DNA of 39,042 bases from Lingula anatina (Eukaryota > Brachiopoda > Lingulata > Lingulida > Lingulidae). The stretch is from the NCBI RefSeq assembly GCF_001039355.2, contig NW_019775660.1:224826-263867 (forward strand), written 5' to 3'. This document shows, one piece after another, positions 12,344 to 23,006 of the stretch. Below the pieces are notes generated by a model, which did no database searches, was not told the DNA's origin, and saw nothing but the letters and a program-made list of their open reading frames with translations. Position 1 is the first letter of the stretch. Each line of letters begins with the position of its first letter. The position numbers were made by a program, and so were the translations under genes.

Positions 12344-12685
12344 CTTATAATAATAATAATATTTATTTCTTATATAGCGCATTCCATTTTTTACATTTCA
12401 ATGCACTTTACAAATAATTAAAAAGTCTAAAAATAACAATACTAAAATAATTTAACATTTACTGATAAAATTAATTAATTAAAGAAAGCAGAGAAAATTT
12501 AATGATATAACTTTAAAATACTACTAAAATTAACCCAAGCTCACTCTTAATAAATGATAAACAACTAAAAGGTTTAAAGGAACACTCACCATAAAATTCT
12601 TTAAAAAGATGAGTTTTAAGACAGGCTTTAAAAGTATTATAGTCACTTTCAGCTCTGATACTAAAAGGCAATTTGTTCCACAATT
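12344..12685 (-). mobile_element. 5'-truncated L2/CR1-type non-LTR retrotransposon, 3' end
   Basis: On the minus strand, 12683-12513 reads LWNKLPFSIRAESDYNTFK followed by CLKTHLFKEF and ends in TAA. This WN-LP..IR......FK..LKTHLF signature is the extreme C-terminus of the second ORF (reverse transcriptase protein) in L2/CR1-like elements. It is followed by a 3' UTR ending GCGCTATATAAGAAATAAATATT and an ATT repeat (about 12344-12360), a typical end for such elements. Upstream of LWN the frame carries a stop, so the rest is lost or decayed. The copy is not autonomous. Confidence 0.65.
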
Positions 12686-14703
12686 TTATATACTATATAC
12701 CACGTATATTGCCAGTTCCTCCTATTATCAGTCTAATCAATCCCAAGTTTGTCAACATTTCATCGTGAATCACCATCATTTATTCCTATATGTGCAGCTG
12801 AATCAGTGTCAAGGATAGGAAGAAATATTCCCATGAACTTCACTTGCAATGACCATTTTTTCGCAGAGGCCACGTGGTCGTTTGTCCCCTATTTTGTCAA
12901 CAGTTATCACTGAGGTCCTTTTCAATATTCCAAGCCAAATGACATAAATAAACCACGAGAATGTCCAGAACATTTACATCTCCCAGACCAATAAAAAGTG
13001 ACATTAATCTTAAGAAATAGCAATGTCTTCTTCATGGCCTGCACCGAGGTCTCGCTACCCATATACTCTGCTATAACCGACTGGTCAATTCTCTGGCAAC
13101 CTTGACAACTTGTCATCTTTCTTGCCGTTACACTGTATGTAGGCCACTCCACAAAATGTGAACACATTTTGCGCAATATTTACATACTTCTAACTCCCCC
13201 TAATTATTTTTTCCGTCCTATGATGCAGTACCCTCCTATACGGCATGAAATCAACAATGGTTTTAAAATGTATTAATACATTAAATATTACTTAAAATGA
13301 TAATGGAGATTCAAATGTTCAATTTTTTAATCACACATATGGCTTTCGGTGAAGACTTCTCTGACACAAGTAATAAAACCAATGGCCTAGACAGATTTCT
13401 CTCTCTCTCATTTTGAAAGAAAAATAAAAACATTTAGATTTGAAATTAAAGTTAACCTATAACAATTTTTGAAACTATTGAAAAATAAATAAATCAGTAA
13501 ATAAATAAATAAATAAATAGCATTAGTGCCAATAGGGCCTATCATCATTGACATCAACCGGATTTACTTGAAAAATTGCAAAAAAACAAACAAACAAAAG
13601 TTAAAACTGTGACAGACTTTATTAACATTTACTGGCCAGAGCTTCACACAGGTAATACGCAAATACACGACTAGCTCTCACACCCCCAGTTTCAAGGTCC
13701 CAATATCCGTTTATCTTATCTGTACGACCACACCCATAAGAGTGCACAGGTGCTCTGAAACTCAGGGTGTAATACTGGGCCTTATACACAGTTTATGAGG
13801 AAAAACAATTTAAATTCTGTTTTTTTTAAGAATAAATTATGTTTCATTTGGCTATGTACATTTTTTTCATGGCAAGTAGATGAATAGTGGAAAACGACTG
13901 AAGGTTTCTGAAAGCAAATGAAGAATTGTGAAAAAATGTTACCACTAGCTTAACTGAGTCACTGGGTCACAGCAATATTTTTTCACATCACATTTCATGA
14001 ATACGCATTAACAATGTGCCATAAAACACTTTTCTGTACATAAAACATATAGAAAATAATGTCCAACTTTCATGATTAACTAGATATATATAGATTTTAA
14101 CTCATATCACTCATTTTTGAATGTACATGTACAAATAATGTTTTCTTACTCACAGTAAGTACTAACAGCATAATCCCGTCAATACTACTTCAATGGAACA
14201 TCTAGTGTCATTCTATAAATACATATCAAAACTTAACATCTTACATGTTCATTTATTTGCCAATTTTGTAGACAAATACGTGATAAACCTCCTTCACAAG
14301 GGCATTTTTTTTCTAGTTTATATACAAGGTAACAAGGTAAGAAGGTAACCAATTTGCTCAAGACTACAGTTCACTTCTTAATTTCAATCATCTTAACTCC
14401 CAAATAATTGTTATTATGCAAAGTCTTTTGTCAGACTACTGCTATCTTGGTTCGTCTAAATAGACTAAATGACAACTTTTGGTCTAAAATCTTTTGCTAT
14501 ACTGGCGGGTTAGACAGGGTCCCTTTGAGGTAGGTCCCAAGTTCCCACCAACTAAAACAGCTAAGTCCTGGCCTAGATTTTAACCCACGTGCATCCTAAA
14601 CTGTATGAATATAAAGTACTGTGGACTCTATGTTACACAGACTCTACATTTCTTTACACTAGTCCAATATGGCTGTGATAAAACTGCATATGTGGGCGTA
14701 TTA
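12686..14703. other. Intergenic, no recognised gene
   Basis: AT-rich sequence with an AAAT repeat at about 13490-13520. The retroelement frame upstream of 12685 is decayed. I see nothing else to support. Confidence 0.5.
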
Positions 14704-14907
14704 CCAGACATTTAGATCAATCTATCCCCGTGGGGAGTCTCACTAGATTACTTTCAGATAATCCGACTTAAATGTCCATCCCGCCTACTACAAGCTGTAA
14801 GAGGGTAATTAACTTTCGTGTCCGCCTGGCTGACAGCTATTTAGCGTGAACCCCCAGGGAGTTAGGTCGATCTAAAGTAGGTCGATCTAATCTATGGAAA
14901 TGGGGTC
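14704..14907 (+). mobile_element. Foldback MITE, family A, flanked by TTA
   Basis: A 204-bp element flanked by direct TTA repeats (14701-14703 and 14908-14910). The left half (ATCTATCCCCGTGGGGAGTC...) is imperfectly complementary to the right half (...GTGAACCCCCAGGGAG, GGTCGATCTAA), so the unit is a long imperfect palindrome. It ends TCTATGGAAATGGGGTC. A relative with the same internal sequence occurs at 30527-30964. There is no coding capacity. The 3-bp TTA target site is compatible with PIF/Harbinger-type mobilisation. Confidence 0.6.
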
Positions 14908-14940
14908 TTAGTGAATGTTTTAAGTCAGCCAGTAGAATAA

Positions 14941-15163
14941 GGCTTCGTTCACATGCAATGTCTATTTTCTATTTTCTATTTTCGGTATGTCTTATGATCA
15001 CGCTCTGTGCCCTGAACATCCCGCGGTGTAATTACTGGCAGCGCGAGCCAGTTACTTATAAGAAGCCAGTAATTACGCCGCGGGATATTCAGGGCACAGA
15101 GCGTGATCATAAGACATACCGAAAATAGAAAATAGAAAATAGACATTGCATGTGAACGAAGCC
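14941..15163. mobile_element. Near-perfect palindromic MITE, family B, flanked by TAA
   Basis: A 223-bp element with arms of about 100 bp separated by about 25 bp. The left arm starts GGCTTCGTTCACATGCAATG and the right arm ends with its exact reverse complement. The arms also share three TATTTTC units, the GTATGTCTTATGATCACG block and CCGCGG. Direct TAA repeats flank it (14938-14940 and 15164-15166). A 3-bp TAA target site and a GGC-starting terminal repeat fit a PIF/Harbinger-derived MITE. The transcript would form a long hairpin. Confidence 0.75.
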
Positions 15164-15189
15164 TAAGTGTGAGAAATGTTTATAACTTT

Positions 15190-15375
15190 GGCCCCATTCA
15201 GAATAAGGGACTAACTAGTCCGAGGGTCAAATATGACAACACACTACAAAGCTTGCCATCTAATCCGCTAATAGACACTGAATTGATATCCTGTGGGGAA
15301 GTATTCAAGTGGGTCGGCCATATTTGACCATCAGACTAGTTAGTCCTTTCACTAGGAAATTAGTCCTTTCACTAG
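15190..15375. mobile_element. Foldback element, family C
   Basis: The left arm (TTGGCCCCATTCAGAATAAG, then GGACTAACTAGTC and GTCAAATATG) is matched inverted by the right part (CATATTTGACCATC, GACTAGTTAGTCC). The right end carries a doubled TTAGTCCTTTCACTAGG (about 15341-15375). The inner segment GGGAAGTATTCAAGTGGGTC is found inverted in the related copy at 5864. No clear target-site duplication was seen. Confidence 0.5.
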
Positions 15376-15517
15376 GTAATAAGTATAGTTCCAGTATCTA
15401 AGTTGTACATATTTCTCACAACTACATATAAATCCAATACCAGAGACACTGTGTATCTGGAATACATGTATGCCAAACGTGCTGTGATGCACGTCCTAAA
15501 CATCACTCATCAACAAG

Positions 15518-15553
<36 letters not shown>

Positions 15554-16539
15554 CATGCACGTATGCTTCCCCCTCCTTTATATCACATACATATCACCTG
15601 CTCGTAATGTATCTTTTACTTTTTTACCCAACACCTAGTATAAGCCATACAACATGATATTTCTATACATTCATGTCGTAAACAATATAAATACATTGTA
15701 CAGGGTATCCTGTTGGTTAAAATAGGTTCTACACAGGCAAAAATTTTTTTTCTACATAGGAGACATAGGTACTATGATGCATTTGTGGTAGTGAAGCCTC
15801 ATCAGTAGAAAAAAATGTTCAATCTCTATAGAAACTATTTATATTTTACAAGTATTACACAAAAGATAAAGAAAAATCTATTTCTCCACATTATAAATAT
15901 AATTAAAACTACTATAGCATACAATAAGTTACCCACCATAAAAAGTAACAGATACATGAAAAAGTCTCATAAAGTTAAACATGATTTGGTCTCATATTCT
16001 TCACTGTGGTCAAATTGTGTCAAATAATCTATCAAATTCGATTATATATTTCATAAACCTGACTTATTTCATACTTCATATTTGTTCCCTTTTAGATAAC
16101 TTAATATCTGGATATGAACAGATAATTATTTGATAAACAAAACATTTTGGATGGACATTAACATCAAGACATTTCTAAGTTACAAAGTTAGTCACAGAAA
16201 AAGCATCAAAACATTACTGAAAATTACAAAATTAGTTCTAGATCTAAAAATAAAAATTCATTCTACAAAACAGCTATAAAATGTCAGTGGGTGAAAAATA
16301 GAAATGTGAGTATTAAGTTTACATAGCATTTACAACCAACAAATAACTTCTCAGGTTGGAGACACGTTCTATTTTCTTTCAAATAAAATTATGCAAATTA
16401 AAAAAATTATTAAAAAGTTATAAGAGAAGTTATGGAAATAATTTTGGAGAAAGACATAACAAGTTAGCTCTTAATGAAGCCTGCTCACACACTTGACTAA
16501 CTTAGGTCAGTTACAGACTAAATTGCATCATTTGAGATC
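15376..16539. other. Intergenic or distal 3' UTR, no recognised gene
   Basis: A GT microsatellite, then AT-rich sequence without supported coding. It could belong to a long 3' UTR of a minus-strand transcript, since no AATAAA is seen between 17200 and the receptor stop on that strand. Confidence 0.4.
15519..15551. repeat. (GT)n microsatellite
   Basis: About 16 GT units shortly downstream of the MITE cluster at 14.7-15.4 kb. Confidence 0.9.
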
Positions 16540-17445
16540 CTAGGACCTGTGGTCTGGTTCACAATAGAACAAGCTCTTTAGACCAAAATTTTTGTCTGTT
16601 TCGATTAAATGGCAAATGTAATCAATAGCAGTCTCCTTACAAGTGCTTGTTTTACAAACAGAAGGGCACAACTCTTGTTTCAAACCATTGCCCACTTTAT
16701 CCAAGTGGATTAGTAAGTCTTCATCTTGAACTGATAAAGGCCAAACTATGGCATCAAAGTTTAGAACAGTTATAGGTCAAAGTTGTCTTGTGAAAATTGG
16801 CCACGGTATTGCCACATGCCTCAATGCCATCCAATTCTAGGTGACCCATCTCATGTTTGTGAACAAACATATATATTACTAACTCACTGAAGCAATAGAA
16901 GGACTCTACATAATATGTGCTGAATTGTGGGGCAATATGCTTTACTGTCACTGGTAAATCTAAAGATGTCAAAAGTGTGAAAAGAACAATCAAAATGTGA
17001 CAAATTTGATTTAAAGTACCCTGCAGATCTCAAAGTGTTAGAACACAGTATGAGAGCCAAAGAAAACAGAACACAGATTTTACCCTACTATTACAAAAGG
17101 CCTCACACTGAGCCACACTTACTGAGCAGAATATTCCTACAGTTTGTTCAACTTCTGGCAAATTTACATCAAACACCAATAGACATAATAGCTTTTTCAC
17201 AAGTGATTCTTCACGATATCTTGTTCTTTTTCAAAATAAGCATCATCAAGCATATTAATAAGCTCGCAAATGTCGAGATATGAAAAGCATAAAATAATTC
17301 TTTTGTTCGTGATATTAAAATGCTACAGAAAATTGTGTATACCTAGGTTTGCCACACTGAACACTTCATAATACGGGACAAAAATTTTGAAACGTTTCAT
17401 CTTGTGCACCACTGCCATCTGGTGGACACAACTATAACACAATCT
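16540..17445 (-). CDS. Putative C-terminal exons of an unrecognised gene (low confidence)
   Basis: Four minus-strand segments join in a single frame by GT-AG introns: 17445-17343 (34 codons plus 1 base), 17154-17123, 17020-16888 and 16730-16540, ending in TAG. Donors are GTATAC, GTAAGT and GTGAGT. Acceptors include CTCAATTCCAG and GGCCTTTATCAG. The joined product would be about 152 residues, with a hydrophobic helix-like stretch (ICHILIVLFTLL) and a cysteine-rich C-terminal part (CPSVCKTSTCKETAIDYIC). I recognise no domain. The segment lies 166 bases past the receptor stop on the same strand and its first segment starts in phase 0, as does the last receptor exon, so alternative 3' exons of the receptor are possible. 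In AT-rich DNA such chains can be assembled by chance, and part of the region may simply be the receptor 3' UTR. Confidence 0.2.
17412..17425 (-). promoter_or_regulatory. CTCF-consensus match CCACCAGATGGCAG
   Basis: All 14 positions fit the CTCF core consensus CCASYAGRKGGCRS. It lies about 190 bases past the receptor stop codon, between that gene and the gene-poor block. It also falls inside the first putative exon of the low-confidence unit at 16540-17445. Function is inferred only. Confidence 0.3.
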
Positions 17446-17610
17446 CTGGAATTGAGGAGAGTTCATGAATTAAACAAAATCAAAGTCAATCTTTCTATCA
17501 TCCAACTTTTCAAATAATAAACCTGACATTTACCACAGATTTCACAAAACACAGCACTTTCATGTTTTTTGTGTCTACTGATCCTTCTATGTCTCCAGTG
17601 GAAGTAACCG

Positions 17611-20600
17611 TCATTGCTCTTGGTTGACACTTGGGTTGACGTCATCAGGGTCGGCATCGGGAGACTCAGTTTCTGTAGGAAACTCTTCAATGATGGACCT
17701 GCCTGCTCTCCAGCTCTGGATAGCCAACTGGAAACAATGAGGCATCTTTTATTAATTTCATCTCTTTTTAATTTTGTTATTTTATTGTTTTTTTAGTATA
17801 TTATCCCCCCCCCCCCCCACACACACACACACACACACACTCAAAAGGCAACAAAACACCCATATTTCTGAAATACATATATGTGCAGTTCTTGGTCTTT
17901 GGGGTAAGTGAGAAATGAACCCCATATATGCAGTCACAGGCCCTATAGGGTTTAAGGGCATCATGAATTTATAAACATATTGTGGATGTAGAGTTCTTTT
18001 CAACTACAGCACTACTTTCAAAAGTCACAGAATGAGACAAAGAGTTAATGCCCTTAAAACAATACCCTGTGAAACCTCTGTTAGTTTTTCCTCACCTTTA
18101 TTTGACTGGGAGTCAGTTTGGACACTGTATCCTTGTCCATTCCAAACACAACTGTATTTAAGGCACCTGAAAATTAATTGTTTACCATTAATAAACACAA
18201 CAGAATGCAGTAGGGAGCATATCACCAGTCCAAGATAGTTAATCAGTAGTGTAATCAGCATTTTCATTCTTTCTTAATTTTTATAATTTTTATCTAATTA
18301 TTAAATGTCTTTTTAAAATGAACCTTATTAATTCTGTAATTATTCATTTGTTTATGTCATTCAGTTAAACTGACTGCACTCAGCAGGAGTCCCTGCAGAG
18401 TTGGACAGATGGTATCTACGGCAATGGGGTTTTATTCTGATCAATCCAACTCTGCAGGGACTCTTGCTGAGGGCAATCAGCATAACTGGATAACATGTCT
18501 CCTCCTGGCATTGAGCAGAATACAGGCAAGCTGGTGATAATACAAATACATACATTGGACACAAGAGGTGACGTAATTCAGTTAAGCTGATTGCACTCAG
18601 CAAGAGTCCCTGAAGAGTTGGATCAGTCTATGTAGACCAATGGTGTCTATAGGAATGGGGTTTTATTTTGTTTATTTACCATGAAGTGGTGAGGAGATGA
18701 CATGGAGTATTAACAATGCAAACACAGGCTGGTGGTCTGATGATACAGCATTCTGGATCCTGAAATATAAATAACATAGTATTAACAATGCAAACACAGG
18801 CTGATGGTCTGAAGATACAGCATTCTGGATCCTGAAATATAAACAAAATAGTTCTGATGAAAATTATATCATGAAGTAAGTGACATGAATTTAAATGTTC
18901 AATTTCTTAGTCTACACTGTCTACACTTTTCAGCCCCCTGAATAAAATTTCAAAATTTGAAAATCACCTCAAAATTGCAGTGCCCATTGACAACAATAAG
19001 GTGAAGAAAATTCCCAACAAAGAAGGTATTCTTATTTGTTGTACGGCATAGAATTTTACCTGTTTATAAGTGGAAAGATGCTAACAGCTAGGTAAACAAA
19101 TGGATACCCTCTCAGTGGCTTAATGTCTTCTTTCAGCATTTGCTACAAAAAGAAAATAAATTAAATATATAATTGTTACTGTGCTGCATGTAAAGTAAGT
19201 TTCACTGAAATTAAGTTTCAACTGCGTCTTTCAGGTAAAAGCATGTCTCACAACCGTATTATCATGATAAATATTGTTTTGTAGTCTTTTTTCATTAGAA
19301 AAGAGCACTGGCTAATAAATGAATAAACAGGTTGAAGTTCTTGAATGCAAACAAACAATTTTGTTTCTCATGAATACCATGCAAAGTAGGATCCCTTCAA
19401 AACTGGTTTACATGACTGGTTGACATAAACTAACAAATACCAAAATGCTACACAGAAATGCATTTTAAATGATTCCAAAATTATTCGACATGTGATCAAC
19501 TGACATTTTTTCCCAGTGAAAATGATTGAGCTGTTACATTATTGTTTTGTAGTCTTCTCTTACCAGAAAAAAGCATTGGCCAAAAATCAAATAAATAACA
19601 AGCTTGGTTGAAGTGCTCATATACAAACACAAGGTAACAAAACAAAACAAAACAAAACTTACCTTATTTCTCTCCACATCAGGGTCATAAGTGCCCTCCC
19701 AGGTGTGGACTCTCCTGTTGACTACCACCGTAATGTAGACGTAGACCACAAACAACAGGGCAATGATCAGGAATAGAGGCACATACCAGCTGAGAAAAGG
19801 ACAAAAAAGCTTTATTTATTTATTTATTTATTCCCACCTCAGGGGTGCAAGACATAAAATTGCACACAAAATCCCAATAATAAAATAACATAATAAATCA
19901 GTTCTAATATAAGTAATGAAATCATTCTAGAATGTGTTCAGGTTAAAATATAAGAAAGAGGAGTATGAAAAATGAATAATACATATAATATATAATACAG
20001 AATACATAGTGTTTCACAAAAGAATTTTAGCTCATAAACTAGTCTGAATTATTAGGCCAGTCATTTGGTCAACTTCAGGCCAAGATCAATCCCTTGTAGT
20101 TCACTCAAATAAAGTACTCTCTGACCTCGGGGTGCTCTACTAGTCTGTTATGTACAAAGTAAATTGGTCTGGCACCCTGTGTGATTTAAAGTTATTAGCA
20201 CATCAGACATGTGTGACTTTCAATTCTTTAGTTTCAGTTAAAAATTAAAAAAAGTTATCTGCACTTAGGTTCATATTATTTTTACTTTTCTAGTTTATAC
20301 ATTTCTTATACTTACATGCCAAACCTCCAAGGCCACTCTGTGATCCAACTAAAAAAAAAATTAATAATAATAATCCATCTTGTCTCTGTGATTAGTTTCT
20401 TTAGCAAGTCAACAAATGGATGCAGTTAAAATGTCTCTTAAATTGACACTTGATAAACTTATCCAATTCAAAAGAAAAAAAAAAAAACACTGACCTAAAA
20501 TAAATTTAAGTATAAATATATCTTATAATCACCTTACTTGATAACATAGAAAATAGCTTGACTAAGACCAATGACTCTGTACATTCATGAGAGAGGGAGA

Positions 20601-20899
20601 GCTAAAAAAAAAACTCTAAAGCTAACAACCTCTCCCAGTGACAGACATACTTACCACCAAGCTCCTGATGGCCCGTATCTATCTCCAGCAAAAGGCAGGC
20701 AAGAAATTATGNCGCCCTGGAAAAACATGCATGACAATGAATATGTCACAATGTTCTATGTGCCAAGCCAGGAAAAGACAAGGTATATTGCTTACCCAAG
20801 TCCACTTACTTAGATGAAGCCAATAAACATTTTCTTAGCAACACTAATTAAGACTGCTGTCAAGTTGCTTTTCACATAGAATATTCTTTCAAGTTTGCA

Positions 20900-20950
<51 letters not shown>

Positions 20951-21641
20951 GGGGGGGGGGAGGGGTAAGCAGACATCAAAAATGAAAAATCAGTCAGTCC
21001 AGTCTGAAGTAACACTTTGGACTTAGTCTTCGTGACACACTTTGGACTGATATCCAGTTTAAAGCTGTCCTGTCTTCACAGGCCTTAATACAATCACTGG
21101 CTACCAAGTCTGACAACCTCTTACCATTCATATTTCTCAGTCTTCTTCATGGCTATCACCAGCATGGCAAGATTGAGAGTTATAGCACATACCCATAGCA
21201 GGACTGACCAGTCTGAAAAGGACAAAAATATATTTAAACATCATAGTTTGACGGGGCACTTTTTGTGAGCTGGAATATTTACCTTCTAGTAGATTTATCA
21301 GAATGAGGTTGGGGTGTGTGTGGTAATCCATCCCCCCCCCTTACAACAACCTCTTGTTACTGGGCTTTATTTACACACAAAAAAAATTTATAAGGATTGT
21401 TTTCTTTAAAGTATCATACTATCATTCCTCGTAACTAAAGGTAACCCTGTTAGGATAATAAAGAAGGAAATAAAAACAACAAAACCATTTCAAAAGCAGA
21501 ATTCTGACTGAACAGACATATTGAAGTTAATATTTTGATAACACTAACCCAAACAATAATCAATATAAACAATAATTTTGAAACAAATATTATTTAAGGA
21601 GAGTAAACTAATCAAATAAATTATCTACTATAAATTTTATA

Positions 21642-21672
<31 letters not shown>

Positions 21673-22781
21673 CTTTTTTTTTTTTCTTAATAAATTAAAT
21701 GAAAAATTAAAAAAGCTAATGGCGGGTTACTCACCAAAGAGAGTCATAAAGAAAGCCTGGAAATCACATAAAGGCCCATCAGGATGCATGTCTCCCTGAA
21801 AATGTGAAAAAAATCTAACATAGAAAAAACTTTCATATTGACATACATATGTATAGTTCAAATATACTGAGCTTTATAAATTCTTCCTTTAAAAAGACAC
21901 TGTCTATAGAAAAGTGTAATGAAGCTTACCTTAGTTTGAAAAAAGGTAATTGTAAAAATATATTTATAATTATTAATATCATTAAAGCATATTTGGTTAT
22001 ATGCATTTTAATTTTACAGTTATATACACTTAACAATCAAAAATTATGAAAATATAATACAGTGACTTTACAATTATACTGAAAACTATATATTAATAGC
22101 TTTATACTTAAAAATAGTTTAAAACATCTTAAAGAGAAAAGGAAAGGGAGCAGAAAGACACTGATCATAAAAACATTTCAAAACTTTTATCAAACAAGTT
22201 TCTAAGACTTCTAGTGTAACTCCTCACCATTATATAAGCTATACTGTCCATAAATGCTGCTACACTAAGATATAAGATAAGTCTCTGAAAATGTGAAAAA
22301 AAGTCCAAATAACTAAACTGTAATCATAATGCAAAAGATTGTGGTCAGTCTTATGACAAGATGCAATTTTCAAAGTTAATATTTAACAAACAATAATAAC
22401 ACAAAATTAAATGTCAAATTTAAATGACCCTTCCTTCTTTAAATATGACAAGAACAATAAAATTATCATTCTGTAATCTTTCATTCAGGTACTAGTAGAA
22501 ACATAAACAAACAAACAGAGAAAATGCCCGTAAACAAAAGGTTGCTAGACAGGTTTGTGACAAACACTGTTAATATTAAGTTTCTTATCTCTCTGAATGA
22601 CTGCAGTGAAGTATCATTTCCGTATTTGATTCAACTCGACCTTTGTTACAGGTCATTATGAGAACTGTCATAGTATTTAAGTTAGATAAATTTGATTGTG
22701 TGTGTGTGTGTGTGTGTGTGTGGATCTGTATGTATTTGTGATAAGATTGTGCATGTGCACTGAATGCTTGATCCAAGACAT

Positions 22782-22812
<31 letters not shown>

Positions 22813-23006
22813 TGTGTGTACGTGTACATGTGTACGTGTACATGTGTATGTGTGCATGTGTGTGTGTGTGCATGTGTGAGTACATTTGTGCACTACTTGT
22901 AATACATACTAGTACATAGTATATAATCATGATATTTGTTTACTGACTCACCTGTGTAAATACTATATATTTCCTAAATAATACAATCACTGATATCATG
23001 AAGATG
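17611..23006 (-). CDS. Seven-transmembrane receptor, cAMP-receptor-like / GPR157-like (N-terminal exon missing)
   Basis: Eleven minus-strand exons in transcript order: 23006-22952, 22284-22228, 21795-21735, 21212-21125, 20716-20655, 20348-20316, 19789-19663, 19142-19060, 18759-18680, 18166-18096 and 17727-17611 (TGA). All have AG/GT borders, and phases agree except at the 21125/20716 junction (see the N at 20712). They encode about 277 residues: end of TM1 (IFMISVIVLFRKY), TM2 (LILYLSVAAFMDSIAYIM), an ECL1 cysteine (PLCDFQAF), TM3 (DWSVLLWVCAITLNLAMLVI), ECL2 (GDRYGPSGAWCWI), TM5 (WYVPLFLIIALLFVVYVYI), TM6 (RGYPFVYLAVSIFPLINRI), TM7 (PVFALLILHVISSPLHG) and an acidic tail ending VNQEQ. The ECL1 Cys paired with the ECL2 WCWI, and the INRI and LH....G.LN motifs of TM6-7, are typical of the Dictyostelium cAMP receptor / crlA and animal GPR157 group. 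It is a plasma-membrane G-protein-coupled receptor; the ligand is unknown. The family is usually about 320-340 aa, so a start exon of about 30-35 codons is missing. It was not found up to 29 kb and may lie farther out or in a gap at 23029. Confidence 0.85.
17804..17840. repeat. C-run plus (CA)n microsatellite in the last receptor intron
   Basis: About 14 Cs are followed by about 10 CA units. It lies between receptor exons 18096 and 17727. Confidence 0.85.
18362..18622. repeat. Inverted and direct repeat of a 44-bp arm, probable MITE remnants
   Basis: Three copies of one arm lie in the receptor intron between exons 18680 and 18166. Copy 1 (18362-18405) and copy 2 (18445-18489) are inverted, sharing AGTCCCTGCAGAGTTGGA. 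Copy 3 (18579-18622) repeats copy 1 in direct orientation with CTCAGCAAGAGTCCCTG. Copies 1 and 3 are both followed within about 40 bases by AATGGGGTTTTATT, so the repeated unit is longer than the arm. Confidence 0.6.
18708..18851 (-). repeat. 72-bp tandem duplication covering the receptor TM7 exon acceptor and 5' part
   Basis: Units 18708-18779 and 18780-18851 are near-identical; clear differences include GGTGGT/GATGGT and GATGAT/GAAGAT. Each unit holds, on the minus strand, the TATTTCAG acceptor and about 50 bases of the TM7 exon (IQNAVSSDHQPVFALLI). The period is 24 codons and no stop appears if the upstream acceptor is used, so both acceptors keep the frame. Confidence 0.9.
19812..19850 (-). 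mobile_element. Possible non-LTR retrotransposon 3' tail in a receptor intron
   Basis: On the minus strand the hairpin-like CACCCCTGAGGTGGG is followed by (AATA)n, resembling the retroelement tail at 31548. It lies in the intron between the receptor exons at 20316 and 19789. A plain TTTA microsatellite is the alternative. Confidence 0.25.
20902..20960. repeat. (GT)n microsatellite with a G-run in a receptor intron
   Basis: About 23 GT units followed by a run of Gs. It lies in the intron between receptor exons 21125 and 20716, the junction with the unresolved reading frame. Confidence 0.9.
21638..21685. repeat. (AT)n and poly-T in a receptor intron
   Basis: About 10 AT units followed by 27 mostly T bases, just downstream (minus-strand sense) of the receptor exon 21795-21735. 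Confidence 0.85.
22697..22886. repeat. Compound GT / GTACATGT microsatellite
   Basis: Two GT tracts (22697-22722 and about 22785-22811), then a degenerate GTGTACGTGTACATGT run. The frames on both strands here are repeat translations (VCVC or HTHT) and not genes. It is intronic in the receptor gene. Confidence 0.9.

Noticed and set aside
17463-17690. 75-codon minus-strand frame with FCEICGKC
   Set aside because: It overlaps the last receptor exon out of frame, and one CxxC pair alone is no evidence for a zinc finger.
22585-22902. Open frames on both strands with VCVC or HTHT repeats
   Set aside because: They are translations of a GT/CA microsatellite inside a receptor intron.
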